Shown here one piece after another: positions 1 to 10,990 of a stretch of DNA of 39,860 nt (the first letter of the stretch is position 1; every line of letters begins with the position of its first letter). Origin of the DNA: Tieghemiomyces parasiticus (taxonomy: Eukaryota; Kickxellomycota; Dimargaritomycetes; Dimargaritales; Dimargaritaceae); NCBI GenBank assembly GCA_027575765.1, contig JANBPT010000378.1, positions 1-39,860 on the forward strand, read 5' to 3'. A model generated the notes under the pieces. It did not search any database. It was given only the letters and a program-made list of their open reading frames with translations, and was not told where the DNA came from. A program made the translations under genes and the position numbers.

Positions 1-120
1 GAACCACCACATTAGATTATCCCAAGGTAAAGTCCAAGTCTGCTATTTCAGAACCATAAATTCTGTGATAGTAGAATTGTCTTTTGGTATGGTATTAGAC
101 TTGGGCCTAATGTCAGCACA
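1..120 (-). repeat. Dispersed repeat family, copy D (cut by window start)
   Basis: This segment is a close match to stretches at 9050-9178 and 21509-21637, and to the reverse complement of 20992-21120. The shared part runs from a GGGAACCACCACATTAGA-like block to a CTTGGGCCTAATAT-like end. On the minus strand the unit starts TGTGCTGA-, as LTRs often do. The window start truncates this copy, so its full length cannot be seen. Confidence 0.75.
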
Positions 121-2153
121 ACATGGCAGCAGTGCTTAACTTCAGGCACATCCTCTTGAGCTTCTGGGCCAAAGGTGAGATTCCAGAGTAGTTCCAATGT
201 AAAGGTCATTCCCCACCAGGTCCATAGTGAACTTTCCAACCCTGTTATTGCAGGGCCAAGATGCAATCAAAGCAAGCTACTTGGACCACTCTCCATGTGA
301 TGTAATGGAGGGGAGGCACCCTATAGGTAAGTTGTTGGGGCAGAGAAGCCTCAGCTATACAATGAATGGAATAACTGCAGCCTGCTGGGAGACCACATAC
401 TAATAGGCTCAACTTTTGACCATTCTGCCACCATTTCTCACTTTGCTATATGTTCATTGATGTACACACAAATGGCTTGGCTTGTGAAATACATATACTA
501 CACACTGGTGGTGTGCTATCCATCATTGGTATGGCACAAAACTCATTGGCAAATACTAGTAGTGTAACCAATGCACATCCCAGGACACCCCCTTGTCTAA
601 GAAAATTGCCTCCCTCCAGGGTCTGCCATTCTGATGGAAGCACCAAAAACTTCCATCACAGATGGTGCGTGTGGTACCCAAAAGAGGCGTGAAGCCTCTT
701 AATTCCTCCTGCAGCAGCTTACATCCCTTCTGTATCAACATGTCCACCCATATGCCTTGAATCCACTTCACTTCTCAAAATCACTCACCAAGCACCCTTG
801 CAAAACCCACCACTGGGGACTCCCCAAGAGTACTCAAACTTACCATGAATGCACTGGCAATGACTATATGGATTATAAAGTGTACACCATGCCACTTGTG
901 AATGTATCATCACTACTATCCCTCTACACTTGCCTTTCTTATAAACCTTTTGGTTACCCTTTGGTATCACATCTACCACAGTGCACATTCTTTGGTAGAA
1001 TAGGAAGGTGGTGGCCTTCCAACTTCAGAGGTGAACTCAACTCAATTCCAGATCCACTTCTTTGTGGAGAAGGGCCCAAAACCAAGCACTTCAGTCTATA
1101 CCAAACCAGTTTTCCATCATCACCTGTATTGCACCTATGTAAAGACCATGTATTGGCCATAATTGTGGGTTTGTTAAGTGTTTAATAAATACCTGTCTTT
1201 TTATTCAAACTTGGCTTGCTCACCTTGCAACCCTTCCCTGGCCTTGCCTCTACTTGCTCTTCCTCCTTGGACAGCAAACCCCATCACAGTAGCTGTTTTC
1301 CTTCCTAGCCTATTTATCAGCAAGTCATTTTCATTCCACCATACATGGTCCCTTTTGAAAGGGTTCATTTCACAGGATCCTTTTTCTATTTGTATGGGTA
1401 TCCAGAGAGCTCTCCATCACCTCTAGTCTGCCTTGGCACTTCCCCATTCCCTCGGTTTTACATTGCCACTGTAAGATAAACCTAGGATTAAGAGTTCACA
1501 GAGACTGGCATCATCAGGGAAAAATATACATAAATGACATTAGTACAGTCCCTTTAATACACCATAGGACCTATAGAGTATACTCTTTAGAGTCAGGAAA
1601 TAGACCAAAGCAGCTAACATCCCTAACTTATGCTGAGGGATAAGGGAGAGTGACATGGTTGTGGTAAGAGCAAAAGAATAAAGAGTACATCTGGTCTACA
1701 GTGACAGTGTTCATTGCAGCTGGTTGGTTTGTATTGTTTTGTTGGGCCGCCTGTCCGGGAAGGCTACAGTCAGTTCTAGCCAACAGCACTCACCTCCTTG
1801 GCCTCCAAGCATGCCTTCAACATTTTTTAAATTGTAGGGTAGTTGAAAAAACCTCCGTGCAGCAGCGTGGTCCTAGGTAGAACTAGCCTGCCTGACCCTA
1901 CTTCCTTCGTCTTTCCATACTGGCCCCAGCCTGAGTGGTAAAATCGACGGAATCCACAATCGCACATTTCCGCTGGGATCCGAATACTTCACGGCGGACA
2001 ATTACCGCTGGAATTACCAATTCTTCTGGTGTGTATCGCCTCTACCCTTTCAGCCTATCTCTTACCACCATCGGTTTTATTGCATTCCCATTACCCCCCT
2101 CCTTCCTTTTTAGACCTTGTGTACTCTCATCTTCCTCATTTCGAACCACCGTA
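121..2153. other. CpG-poor repeat block, then LSM3 upstream region
   Basis: Up to about 1740 the sequence is AT-rich and very poor in CpG, like the island at 7949-22,400, and has only short, overlapping, unrecognisable open frames on both strands. It is probably decayed transposon sequence, but I could not assign a family. From about 1740 the composition shifts to CpG-containing DNA. The last ~120 bases before LSM3 are pyrimidine-rich, as is common for fungal promoters and 5' leaders. Confidence 0.5.
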
Positions 2154-2681
2154 ATGGCCGACACCCTCACCGCCACCCCTGCTCCGGCCGTCCCCGTGCC
2201 CAGCACCTCGGTCCAGGAACCGCTGGACCTCGTCCGTCTAAGCCTGGATGAGAACATCTACGTGAAACTCCGCGGCGACCGTGAATTGCGCGGAAAACTG
2301 CACGCTTTCGATCAGCATCTCAACATGGTGCTCGGCGACGTTGAGGAGAATGTCACCACCGTTGAACTCAACGCTGAGTCCCAGGAAGAAGTTGTGCGGA
2401 CAACCACCCGCAAGATCGACATGCTTTTTGTGCGTGGCGATGGCGTGATTCTGGTAAGTTCCTCCTTCAATATTCAAATCCACCGACAGGTCCCAGTTTA
2501 GATCGGCTATGATGCGGAGTTCTCTGGGGGCCCGCAGCGCCGGTGATTTTAGTTCGCCAGTCAGTATTGTTTACCGATTCTAACCTATTGGTTGATATTA
2601 AACCGTCTCGGTATTTACCCTCCCCCCTCCCATCCTTCTCGATATGTAACTCAGGTCTCGCCACCCGCCCGTGCTGTCTAA
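2154..2681 (+). CDS. LSM3: LSM3, U6 snRNA-associated Sm-like protein (one intron)
   Basis: Exons are 2154-2453 and 2655-2681, giving 108 aa. LSM3 is a subunit of the Lsm1-7 ring (cytoplasmic mRNA decapping and decay) and the Lsm2-8 ring (nuclear, binds the U6 snRNA 3' end). The Sm1 motif spans about residues 30-65 ([32 protein letters not shown]) and Sm2 about 90-100 ([11 protein letters not shown]), very close to human and yeast Lsm3. The intron starts GTAAGTT after Leu100 and ends TCAG at 2654. Splicing restores the expected ending VSPPARAV. The frame is open upstream to 1935, but ATG2154 matches the family start. An AATAAA lies near 2787. The gene converges with FIS1. Confidence 0.95.
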
Positions 2682-2997
2682 GCGCAGCAACTAGTCACGG
2701 TGCCTTGATGAAAGTACTCAATCCGGTACGTCGGGCGGAACAATATTGAAGATATTGCCCATGTCGCTAGGGCTAGCCCGTAATCCCAATAAACCATCGG
2801 AATGACACCTGCAAGACACATGCATACAGCCGAGTTGGCTTAACGGCAGTAAACGCATACTCCGGCGAACGAATTGGGTTTATGAAACGGTAATAAAAGG
2901 GTGCTAGAGAAGAGGGAAGCTGGACAATAAAACGTGGTTTACAACCGTAGGAAAGGTATAGGCATTGGACTCGCGCTGTGTGGATTGAAGGCTTAGT

Positions 2998-3590
2998 CTA
3001 CTTGCGGCGAAGCAGTCCGACCACAATGGCACCAATAGCCACGGCACCGCCAATTAAGGCTAGGCCCATGAAACCGTCTGTAGGGGTAGATATCAGGCGG
3101 ACAGGATAGGTAGAGTATAGGTCAGGCAAGTGTTGATATTCTATAAATGCTTGGCGCTTATTCTTGGGTGCGCATGGTGGCCGGGCGGTAGACGATACGA
3201 CACAATTCGGCCTTAGATCTTACCTTGAGAGACCTTGCGGTCGATGAGGCCCCGCAGACTAAGGGCCTGTTCGTTACGAGGCTCGTAAGCCAGCAGGGAC
3301 TCATTAAACCGTTTGGCCTCGACGTAGCTGCCCAGCTTATAGAACCCCAAGGCCAGATAGTACAGACACTCGCGCTGCCGGTTTGGGGCCTCCTGGTGCA
3401 CCTCCAGTAGCAGACGAATACCCTTCTCCTGGTCTTTGCGGTAGTTGCTTTTGACGAGGCCCCAGGCGTAGTTGAACTTGGTCTGAACCGTGGCTTGTGG
3501 GGCTTCACGTTCGTACTGCCGGCGGAGGACGTCAAGTTCCGGGGCGGACAACGGGGTCTCGGCATCGACAGCGAGGGGTAGCGTAGACAT
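2998..3590 (-). CDS. FIS1: FIS1, mitochondrial fission 1 protein (one intron)
   Basis: Exons on the minus strand are 3590-3224 and 3077-2998, giving 148 aa (family about 150). Fis1 is a tail-anchored outer-membrane protein of mitochondria and peroxisomes that takes part in recruiting the division machinery. Residues ~25-115 form the two TPR-like repeats with the typical [21 protein letters not shown] and [20 protein letters not shown] blocks. Residues ~123-144 are the C-terminal membrane anchor, followed by the basic end LLRRK. The intron (3223-3078) has GTAAGA and ACAG ends. Splicing joins VSQ to DGFMGLAL, as expected for the family. The frame is open upstream to 3878, but ATG3590 gives the family-like N-terminus. 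Confidence 0.94.
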
Positions 3591-4057
3591 GGTAAGTAAG
3601 CAGATTGGCGACGAGGAAAAGTGGAGAGGGGGGGAACGATCGGTTTCTAGCAAGGGGGATGGGCAGCAGAAATGGGGGGAGTAAAGAGTTGCCCGTTGTT
3701 TGAGGTAGGAGCAGTTAATAATGTCACAAGGGTTTAATGGATGCGGAAAAGCAATGTCCGAAGGTAGTTTGGAATGTATCCTGGACTGAGATGTACCTGT
3801 CGAGCAACTCTTAGTCGAGAAAGTCGGCCCACAGTCTTCACTGGGTGCTCGAGTTGACCACGTCGTACCAACTTCCACATATGAGGCCTGGGCAACTGCC
3901 TCCTTCTAGTGCTATACGATTATGGCATGTAGTCCCCCTTTCCTGGTCGGCTGCGGTACACTGGGGAGGGGGGGAGAAGTTCCCCGGCTGACCCGCTTCT
4001 CTCACTGAATTGCAAAACTTCAGCCTGACGCAGTCAGCCGCCTATTTCTCCTCGCGT

Positions 4058-4084
4058 GGGGGTTGGGTGGGGGGGGGGGAGGGG
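4058..4084 (+). other. G-run cluster, possible G-quadruplex
   Basis: Four runs of three or more G, including one of about eleven, are separated by only 1-2 bases. This fits the G-quadruplex pattern on the + strand. It lies between the FIS1 start (3590, -) and the SHO1 stop (4506, -). Whether it folds or regulates anything is unknown. Confidence 0.4.
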
Positions 4085-4505
4085 CCTACAGCCTACCTTG
4101 TGCCAACCCACAGCACATCCGGGCATGCCCGACAGCTATGTATTAGGTTGACCACTGTGGTTCCGATAACCCCGCCAGATCATTTAGTGTACAGGAAATG
4201 TATTCGGCTTATCGGGCGTTTTATAAAAGCGGAGGGTCAAATATTTAGGGCGCTATACTACGCGCAGCCACAGCAATCGTATATATATGGAAACAGGGGA
4301 GTGTGTGTGTTGAAGGAATAGGTGGTGGACTTAATCGAAGTGATGGCGCCGTGACACTCATGAAAAGGCCAAATGAATTTGCTTCCTAAAAAGAGTCGAA
4401 TCAGCTACAAGGCGCCCGGGCCCGAACACGATGACCATTTCCACACTACCATTGGGTTTCAGAAGTATGACTTAAGGGGAAGGAGAGTGTAAATGAAAAT
4501 TCACA

Positions 4506-5234
4506 TTAAATGATTTCGAGGTAGTTACTCGGTACAATACCGATAGACCCGTCAGCCTTCTTTGCTTGCCACCACTTGCCCTTGATGTCTACAATCTCGA
4601 GTATCTCGTCCTTGTCGAAGCTGAGCTCGTTAGGGTCTTCGGGGCTGGCCTCGTACAGATATTTGGCGCGGGCCTTGTAGGCGTAGTTGGCAGTGGGTAT
4701 GAGAGGCATACTGGGGATGCGGATAACCTGGGAGTTGGCGACGGACATGGTGTGGGAGCCACTGGTGGTGAAGGTCTTAGCAACCGACTGGTGGTCCGGA
4801 AGATGGTGGTGCATCTCCACGTCACCGCCCCAATGGCGAACCTGAGTGGTAACGTACGACCCGTCGTTGCTAGCGAACATTATGATCCACATGAAGAGAA
4901 CAATGGCGACAAAGATGAAGCCGGCGCCGCACATCTGTTGGCCCACCTGGGAGCGGTAAATGTACTCGTCGATGACCAAAAAGATGCACGGTAGTGTCAC
5001 GGCATAAATGCTCACCAGGACGAACCGGTAGTAACCGATCGCCCGGGACATGATGACCAGGGCGGTGCTGATAATCACCACGAAGGCGAGCGCTAGGAAG
5101 AACCAGGTGCGATAGCTGGCCACGCTCGATACCATAAGTGCGCCCACCAGGGCCACCACCCACCCGATTAACCCCAGGCAGAAGGTGCCAAGGTAGACGG
5201 GCTGCTGTAGCAGGAGACGGCTCTCGAATATCAT
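4506..5234 (-). CDS. SHO1: SHO1-like osmosensor (four TM segments plus SH3)
   Basis: The protein has 242 aa. Sho1 is the fungal plasma-membrane adaptor of the high-osmolarity (HOG) MAPK branch; its SH3 domain binds the MAPKK Pbs2. Four hydrophobic segments lie at about residues 15-36, 43-62, 70-88 and 103-121. A ~60-residue linker follows, then a C-terminal SH3 domain (185-242) with ALYDY-like AKYLYEA, the NELSFDKDEILEI acidic loop, WW at 221-222 and the closing GIVPSNYLEII. Yeast Sho1 is 367 aa and the difference is mainly linker length. The frame is open upstream to a Met at 5375, which would add 47 residues. I prefer 5234 because TM1 then begins close to the N-terminus. FIS1 lies downstream on the same strand, 0.9 kb away. 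Confidence 0.9.
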   Translation of the reverse strand: MIFESRLLLQQPVYLGTFCLGLIGWVVALVGALMVSSVASYRTWFFLALAFVVIISTALVIMSRAIGYYRFVLVSIYAVTLPCIFLVIDEYIYRSQVGQQMCGAGFIFVAIVLFMWIIMFASNDGSYVTTQVRHWGGDVEMHHHLPDHQSVAKTFTTSGSHTMSVANSQVIRIPSMPLIPTANYAYKARAKYLYEASPEDPNELSFDKDEILEIVDIKGKWWQAKKADGSIGIVPSNYLEII

Positions 5235-7866
5235 GACGAAGACGCCGTGTGAGAGACAAGGGGCTATATGAGGATAGAAGAGAGCAAAGAGGAACTTGGG
5301 GTAAGGACAGGCGCCGTGACAGAGCTGAGGTGGTGCGAACGGACGTATGGACCGGTGTCGAGTAGGCGGGCGCAAACTGCAGCAATTAATATAGGTGGCG
5401 ATGGTAGTACACTACGGCGTGGCATGCACAGACAGGGGAGTGATTAATAGACAAGTGAAGAATAGATAGGCGTGCAAGCGTTAAAAGAGCAGTTGCAGAA
5501 GATTAGTGGGCGGAGTTCGTGGTTAAAAAGGAGCCGGGCGGAGAGAAGGGGGAGCAGGAGGAAGAAATGTGCGTGTGGGGTGGCCAATGGTGGCAGGGCG
5601 GGGAGAAGAGGGAAGGTGGGATTATTGGGAGTGAGGCCGGGGGGGGCGAATCCACAGATATGGACAAGCGAGGGGATGAGCCAGCTGCAAGAAAGGGTGG
5701 GGTCTAAGGGCCAGAGGCGGGAATAATATGGGGCCGGGTAACAGGCTCAAGGACACTTGGAGCGGATGTCAGCCTGGCCGGGACCCTGGTCAAACAACCG
5801 AGTAGTACAAGGGCGGCAGGATGCGGGCCGTAGAACCGATACAGGTCAACTCTGGTATTCTGGAGAACGAGAGCAACAGTGTGCAGCAATGTGTGGCTTG
5901 CGGGGACGGCAGACCCAGAGCAACTGGGCAGCAGTGTGACTATAGGGGGCAAAATGTTGTTACAGTACAAGCTAGAGCGGCTTGTGACACACAGGCAAGA
6001 AGCACAGATCCGAGCAGCTCGGCGGAGGAAAGAAAGTCGGGGAGATGGCAGGTTGCTGTGAGTGGGTGCAGACAGGTAGTGGAGATGCGGAAGAGAGCAA
6101 GAATTGGGCGTGGCTAGGATCGGGCGGCGCTCGCCTTGATATATCGTCTGGGAGCATCCTATACGACCCAACCGGGGAAGTGCATAGCCCTTCCCCCCCC
6201 CGCAATGCTGAGACGCAGGCAGTAGAGGAGTAGACAGCAACGCGCGAATGGATGGCGATGGCCGCGAAGGGGAAGCGCAAAGGAAGGAGGCGTGTAAATC
6301 AGCCGAGCGCTGGAGGCCTCCGTCAATGGATGGAGGGAGGCGGGACGATCGACACCATCATCTACCATTTCTAGACCAGCCAACTGCGTGCCAACGATAC
6401 AGAGGCGTACCATAGACATGGTCTCCATTCATGGGAGAACAGGTGGGAATCGGTGGCAGGCAAGAAAAAGTGAGAGAGACAGTGAACGGTTGTGGTAGAG
6501 GAAAAAGCTATATGAGGGATGGACCTAAACCTTGTAGATCATGAACTCCTGCGAACACTAAGTGGATGTGCCCTTCATTCTCCAATTTATCTGGAGGAGG
6601 AGACACGTCGGTGAGAGGCGGTAGAAATATACTATAGAGGCAACTGACAGCCGAGTGTCATATTGCATATCCCCGAGCGAGCTGACTCGGTGCCTGGCAC
6701 GGTCCTGATGACTTCAAGGGCCGTGAAACCTGACGAATCTACCCGATGTGTTTATTGGGTGCATGTATTTTGGTGAGGATGAGCACTCCGGGCTGCCTTT
6801 TACGGGTTGACTTGACGATGTAATGAGGTGGCCACAGTCGAATCTGCGGAGGTGTAAATATGGGACGGCCCCAGAAATACGGGAGATCGGTCAGGTTGTG
6901 TGGTGAAGGGATGGAAGCATGAGCACTACTTTTCGATATCAGGGCATATCGATCTGGTCGGTTGATACATAGGAACTAGGCACCGTTAGGGTTAACAGAA
7001 GGGTTAGGTGCCATTCCCTTCTACTGTAGTTCAGAGTGTGGGTAAATGCAAGTTTTCTTCTTGGTTGGAGCAGTGTTAATAAATGGCATGTTCTAATTGG
7101 TCTGCACCTGTCAGTCTGCCGGATACTCTGCCTTTTCGGCCGCCTACAACATGATTGTCCGAGAAGTCGCTCAATGTTAACTCGTCACGTAAAGGCATGC
7201 GTCGCGGTTCCCAGAGTAACTTCCGTGGGCGCAAAGCAAACAGGTCCGTATAACCCAGCATACGGCGACCAGGGGAGGCATGGGTTCCAGATATCGGAGT
7301 TTAGTATAAAGCGTTTCAGCGAATAGAAATATGGCCGCACGAGTAAACTACTGTCTATACCGCTTCCTTCAGGTCGAAGGGGGATATTCGCGACCGCCCT
7401 TCTGAAAATATGGTGTTATGAAACTAAATCGTTCACGTTCGCAGGGCAACGAAAGCTAGGCGTGTCGAGTGAAACAAGTCATGGGAACGGTGGCTTCTCT
7501 CCGCTGAGAACTGCGCTACAACCCGACCAGCACTATATTCTTTAATACTACAGTAGACGATAAAAACGTCTGCGACTCGGTGCGTTAGTATTTCTAAATT
7601 ACCTCAGCAGTATTTTACTCAAGGAAAGCTGGCCGGGTAATTAAATCTATCTACGTAGCCAGTAGCTTACGTTATGCATAGCAAGCGATAACGTTACTGG
7701 CTGGCTAGTAGCGAGCGATACTCCAACTAAAGCCGATATGCTGCTCCAGTTTCAGTGAGCAGGACTTCCCACGGAGGAGACCTGGTCAACGACATTGACG
7801 GTGGGTGAGTTGACCAATTCATCATAGGCCAGTGTAGGATAATAACTATTTAACAATAAAAAAAGT
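5235..7866. other. CpG-rich spacer with no supported gene
   Basis: Many short open frames overlap on both strands, but none has a recognisable domain or a plausible start with a family-like length. From about 5440 to 6480 the + strand is markedly purine-rich, so the minus strand is pyrimidine-rich. That fits promoter and leader sequence for the minus-strand SHO1 gene just below, though the length is unusual. From 6500 to 7866 I see no coding, RNA or repeat signal. Confidence 0.5.
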
Positions 7867-7939
7867 TGCCTTCTACCAGAATCGAACTGATGACCTTGTG
7901 CTTACTAGGCACACGCTCTGCCAACTGAGCCAAGAAGGC
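7867..7939 (-). tRNA. tRNA-Thr (anticodon AGU)
   Basis: Read on the minus strand, the 73-nt sequence folds as a full cloverleaf. The acceptor stem GCCTTCT/AGAAGGC has 7 pairs, the D stem is GCTC/GAGC, and the anticodon stem TGTGC/GCACA encloses loop CTAGTAA (anticodon AGT). The T arm is ATCAG-TTCGATT-CTGGT and the discriminator base is A. There is no intron. A run of seven T follows on the minus strand (7858-7864 in + coordinates), a normal Pol III terminator. The 5' end is 9 bp from a retrotransposon LTR, and the gene marks the edge of the CpG-poor repeat island. Confidence 0.93.
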
Positions 7940-7948
7940 CGATATTTT

Positions 7949-8373
7949 TGTGGAGCCCAGATAGGTATTTGCGCTCCTGAAGATTCCTGAGGGTCGACTC
8001 TATTACATAAGGTCAATGATACCAAATGGAGTTGACTACAAGGACCAGGATAAAAGACTGAGGCCTTGGGAATGGAAACAATTCAATTATGCACCACCGG
8101 CAGATTTCCCACCAGCTGATGGTCTAAATGTCCCATGACCTAGACAACCTATTGTTCTACAACTTTCTGATTTATTATATTTCATACCTTGAAGGGCCAA
8201 TAGGCAAAATGGAAAACCTGGGAGTGGCCAGCCAGGCTATAACTTTATTGAGGATTCAGAATTATTATTTATAGCCTGAGCTCCAGCACCTCTAAGCTCG
8301 GGGAGTGTTTTACCAACCCTGCCTCGGGGTACTATTCTTTATTAAATTTACTATTGCCAAACTACGCTTCACA
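7949..8373 (+). repeat. Solo LTR, Ty3-like family, next to tRNA-Thr
   Basis: This 425-bp unit is a diverged relative of the LTRs of the 12142-17892 element. It begins TGTGGAGCCCAGATAG (compare TGTGGAGACCCAACATAG), shares TTCCTGAGGG, a GGGGAGTGTTTT...CCCTGCCTC block near the end and the terminal CTTCACA. No internal coding region follows, so it is a solo LTR left by LTR-LTR recombination. The flanks are ATTTT (7944-7948) and TTTTT (8374-8378), a near-perfect 5-bp target duplication, though in a low-complexity run. It lies 9 bp upstream of the tRNA and points away from it. Confidence 0.85.
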
Positions 8374-8382
8374 TTTTTGTGT

Positions 8383-8646
8383 TGTTGACACCCCCTTTGG
8401 ATCTTGAAGGTATCTGACTGGCACGTCAACATGGGGAAAGCAAATACAATGGGCAATCCCTTAGTGGGGGAGGCTAGGAATAAGGTTTAAGGTTATGCGC
8501 CTTATGCAGGGGGATGTAGATCCTCCCCCCGCTCACCAGTATAAAAGCAAGCCCACGCAGTTAGGCAAGGGCTTGCCAGCTAATTTTTCCTATCTATTGT
8601 TGATTTATGCTGGTAAAGCTTTAGTTTCTTTATTTCATTGTCAACA
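8383..8646 (+). repeat. Second LTR-like unit, unrelated family
   Basis: The unit is bounded by the perfect 8-bp inverted ends TGTTGACA and TGTCAACA. It contains a TATA-like AGTATAAAAG near 8540, giving an LTR-like layout of about 264 bp. I see no matching target duplication or internal region. The boundaries are inferred from the inverted ends alone and could be a few bases wider. Confidence 0.45.
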
Positions 8647-8770
8647 AACAAACCTCCAAACAATCCCATGCTATTTACTTTTTTGCCACTTATGTAAACA
8701 ATTCCCCCGCCTTGCTGTTAGGCCCAGACCATTGTTGCATATGGCCTAACCAAAGAACTCTGCCCAGAGC

Positions 8771-9178
8771 CAAGCACCACATTTCTGTGTGTGAAGCCAA
8801 GCATGGATCCTCCCTTTGAGGAGCTGTAATAGGCCGCACCTATACAACTATTGAAATAAACAAAAGAAAAGAGACCAGGCAACCTCTGGGAGAGGCCCAG
8901 AAGGGACGGGGGACCAGCCAGGTCCTCCACCAATCAGTGCCAATCATTTATTATAGTCTTAGTATATAAGCCAGGCCCAAGTATGCAACACAGGGCCTGG
9001 CAGCCTATTTCCTGATTTCTGTCCCATAGTGTCATCTGTTGTCACCATGGTGATTGGGAACCACCACATTAGATCATCCCAGGGTAAAGTCCAAGTCTAC
9101 TATTTCAGAGCCACAAATTCTGTGATAGTAGAATAGCCTTTTGGTTATGGTATTAGACTTGGGCCTAATATCAGCACA
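8771..9178 (-). repeat. Dispersed repeat family, copy A
   Basis: The reverse complement matches 20992-~21470 along its length, with indels. Shared blocks include GATATTAGGCCCAAGTC at the start, TTGCATACTTGGGCCTGGC in the middle, and CTATTACAGCTCCTCAAAG and TTGGCTTCACA near the end. On the minus strand it starts TGTGCTGATATTAGG. This fits an LTR of a second retroelement family, but no coding part is visible beside it. Confidence 0.7.
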
Positions 9179-9410
9179 GTCACTATTTTGTTTGTAAAGT
9201 CTAGTACCAATATTCTCTTAAGCTCACTTGTTGGTAAATGTTTCTTGATTTTATTATGAGGTTTTCTCTGTCAATAGTTAACCTATTGAACTTTGTATTA
9301 CAGATTTGGACAGTGCTGGTCCAACTGTATATTCCTGAATTCTCCATTTTGACCCAGAGGTTCTTTTGAAAGCAGGACTGACCCCCAGATATTGGTCTGC
9401 TTTACATTTT

Positions 9411-10000
9411 TTTGGAGCCCTCACTTTGTTAAGTCTCCTGAAGGTTCTTTACCACTTGATATACCTGCCAGTATGTCTTGTGTTGATAGAATAACCTTGC
9501 CACTTGAGTGAATGGCACCTGCAAGGTATCCACCACTGCCACCCATGGAAAGAGGTTCTCCTGTATAGCATGAGAAATTCCACTGTAAAGCATGGGAATT
9601 CCTGCATAGGCTTCCTCATTAGTTACCCTGAACCTACCCTGGCAGTAGCACTTTAAGGTTACATTGCCTTTGATTGTATGGTCACGAGCCCCACCTCTTA
9701 GAGACATCTAAATGGTTGTCCTATTGTCTAGACTTGTTGTTGACTAATCCTGCAACCTGTCCTATTGTCCTTGAAGTTATGTTCTTGAGAAACCATTGCT
9801 CTGTTCCTTTACAGCCCCTGTATTGTCATCCTGGATGAAGTGGTACCAATTGCAGGTATCACCAACACCCTCTTCAACTTGGGCATTACTTTATCATATA
9901 TTTACCCTGAGCATCTGCTCTTCTATGTTCTGGGAGTGTTTCCCCTGCCTTGCCTCTAAGCATCCTTTTAAGTTTCTTATGGTTCATCTGTTGCTTTCTT
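9411..10000 (+). repeat. Degenerate LTR related to the Ty3-like family
   Basis: The start resembles the solo LTR at 7949: TTTGGAGCCCTCA, then CTCCTGAAGGTTC. The end block at 9932-9956 (GGGAGTGTTTCCCCTGCC) matches the GGGAGTGTTTTCCC end block of the intact LTRs. The copy is longer than 445 bp, so it must carry insertions, and its right end is uncertain. Confidence 0.4.
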
Positions 10001-10570
10001 GTCTCATGTATTCTACCTTAATGAAGCTCACCTCCCTTACCTGTTAAGGTTGTGACTAGATTGCTGAAGTATCTGACCTTAGGATCTAATATCTAGGTAA
10101 CCTTCACATTTTGTTGGAATTGGTGAGCAGAACATGTGATACCAAAAGGAAATAGCAAGGCAAATTTGTAAAAATAAAGAGGCTAAGGGCAGGAGGTTGT
10201 AGAGTCAGGGGCGACTGTGAAATTGGCTGGTGAGCACAAGCAGGCAGGCTATGGTATAAACTTTTGCATAGATAATACTATTTAAAATTTGGATAGATCT
10301 AAAGTTTATTTTTGGGTGTTGGTTGCAGAAGTCTAATAATTATAGAGAATGGAATAAGACAATGCTGGTAAAAAGGCTATGATGTAATTTGATCATCCAT
10401 TATTATATCTGGATGACTTCCTGTTAATGCTGGCAAGAGCTCAGTGATAGGCCTGTATTAAACAATTAATGCTTTTAGATTTGGAAACAGACTTGGGCTT
10501 TTTATTTCTTGCAACTGATAATAGAGTCAGGTTATGTGGCCGGGTTTGTGGGATCTGGTCCACAAAATTA

Positions 10571-10990
10571 CATGGAGCCCATATCAATTTTCTTCTCTGA
10601 AAGATTCATGGTGGGGTAGGGCATGATGGGATGTTATCCTGGCCATACTAGGTTGCCTACCACACCAAAGAAAATCCAAAATGTAAATGAAGAACATAGG
10701 AAACTGGAATTATTACAATACCATGGTACCAAGAGATAGTGAACCCATCATAAGCCTAATGTACCATGACAGCCCAGTTCTTAGTCCTAAAAACATTTAG
10801 ATTTAATATGTCATTTCAGAGTCATTGGTAATTAGCTCCCAGCAAAAATAACCAAAACTTGGGTTAGAAATAGTTATACTATTTAAAGCCCAAGCTTCTG
10901 CACCTATCAGCCCAGTGAGTGGTTTTTCTCTACCCTGTCTCAGTACACCTAATTCGAAATCAAGTCTGCTTTTCATATCTACACGTCCTA
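10571..10990 (+). repeat. Degenerate LTR related to the Ty3-like family
   Basis: The left end reads CATGGAGCCCATATCA followed by CTCTGAAAGATTCATGG, matching the LTR start motif and its CTCCTGAAGATTCCTG. The right part near 10885-10955 (CTTCTGCACCTATCAG, GAGTGGTTTTTCTCTACC, CTGTCTCAG) aligns with the family's end block. The ~420-bp length is right for the family. It is more decayed than the solo LTR, and I see no Pol III gene beside it. Confidence 0.45.

Noticed and set aside
757..1426. Open frames in the first repeat block as real genes
   Set aside because: Short, Cys/His/Trp-rich by chance, no domain, CpG-poor repeat context; possibly decayed transposon coding DNA, but nothing identifiable.
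1935..2153. N-terminal extension of LSM3
   Set aside because: The frame is open, but the added 73 residues do not resemble any Lsm3; ATG2154 gives the family start, and the DNA before it looks like promoter and leader.
5472..6430. Overlapping open frames of 60-178 codons on both strands
   Set aside because: They overlap in several frames, lack domains, and are low-complexity products of a purine-biased GC-rich tract; more likely promoter or leader DNA.
6986..7008. Interstitial telomere repeat (TTAGGGTTA and GGGTTAGG)
   Set aside because: Only two imperfect units separated by other bases; expected by chance and not a tandem array.
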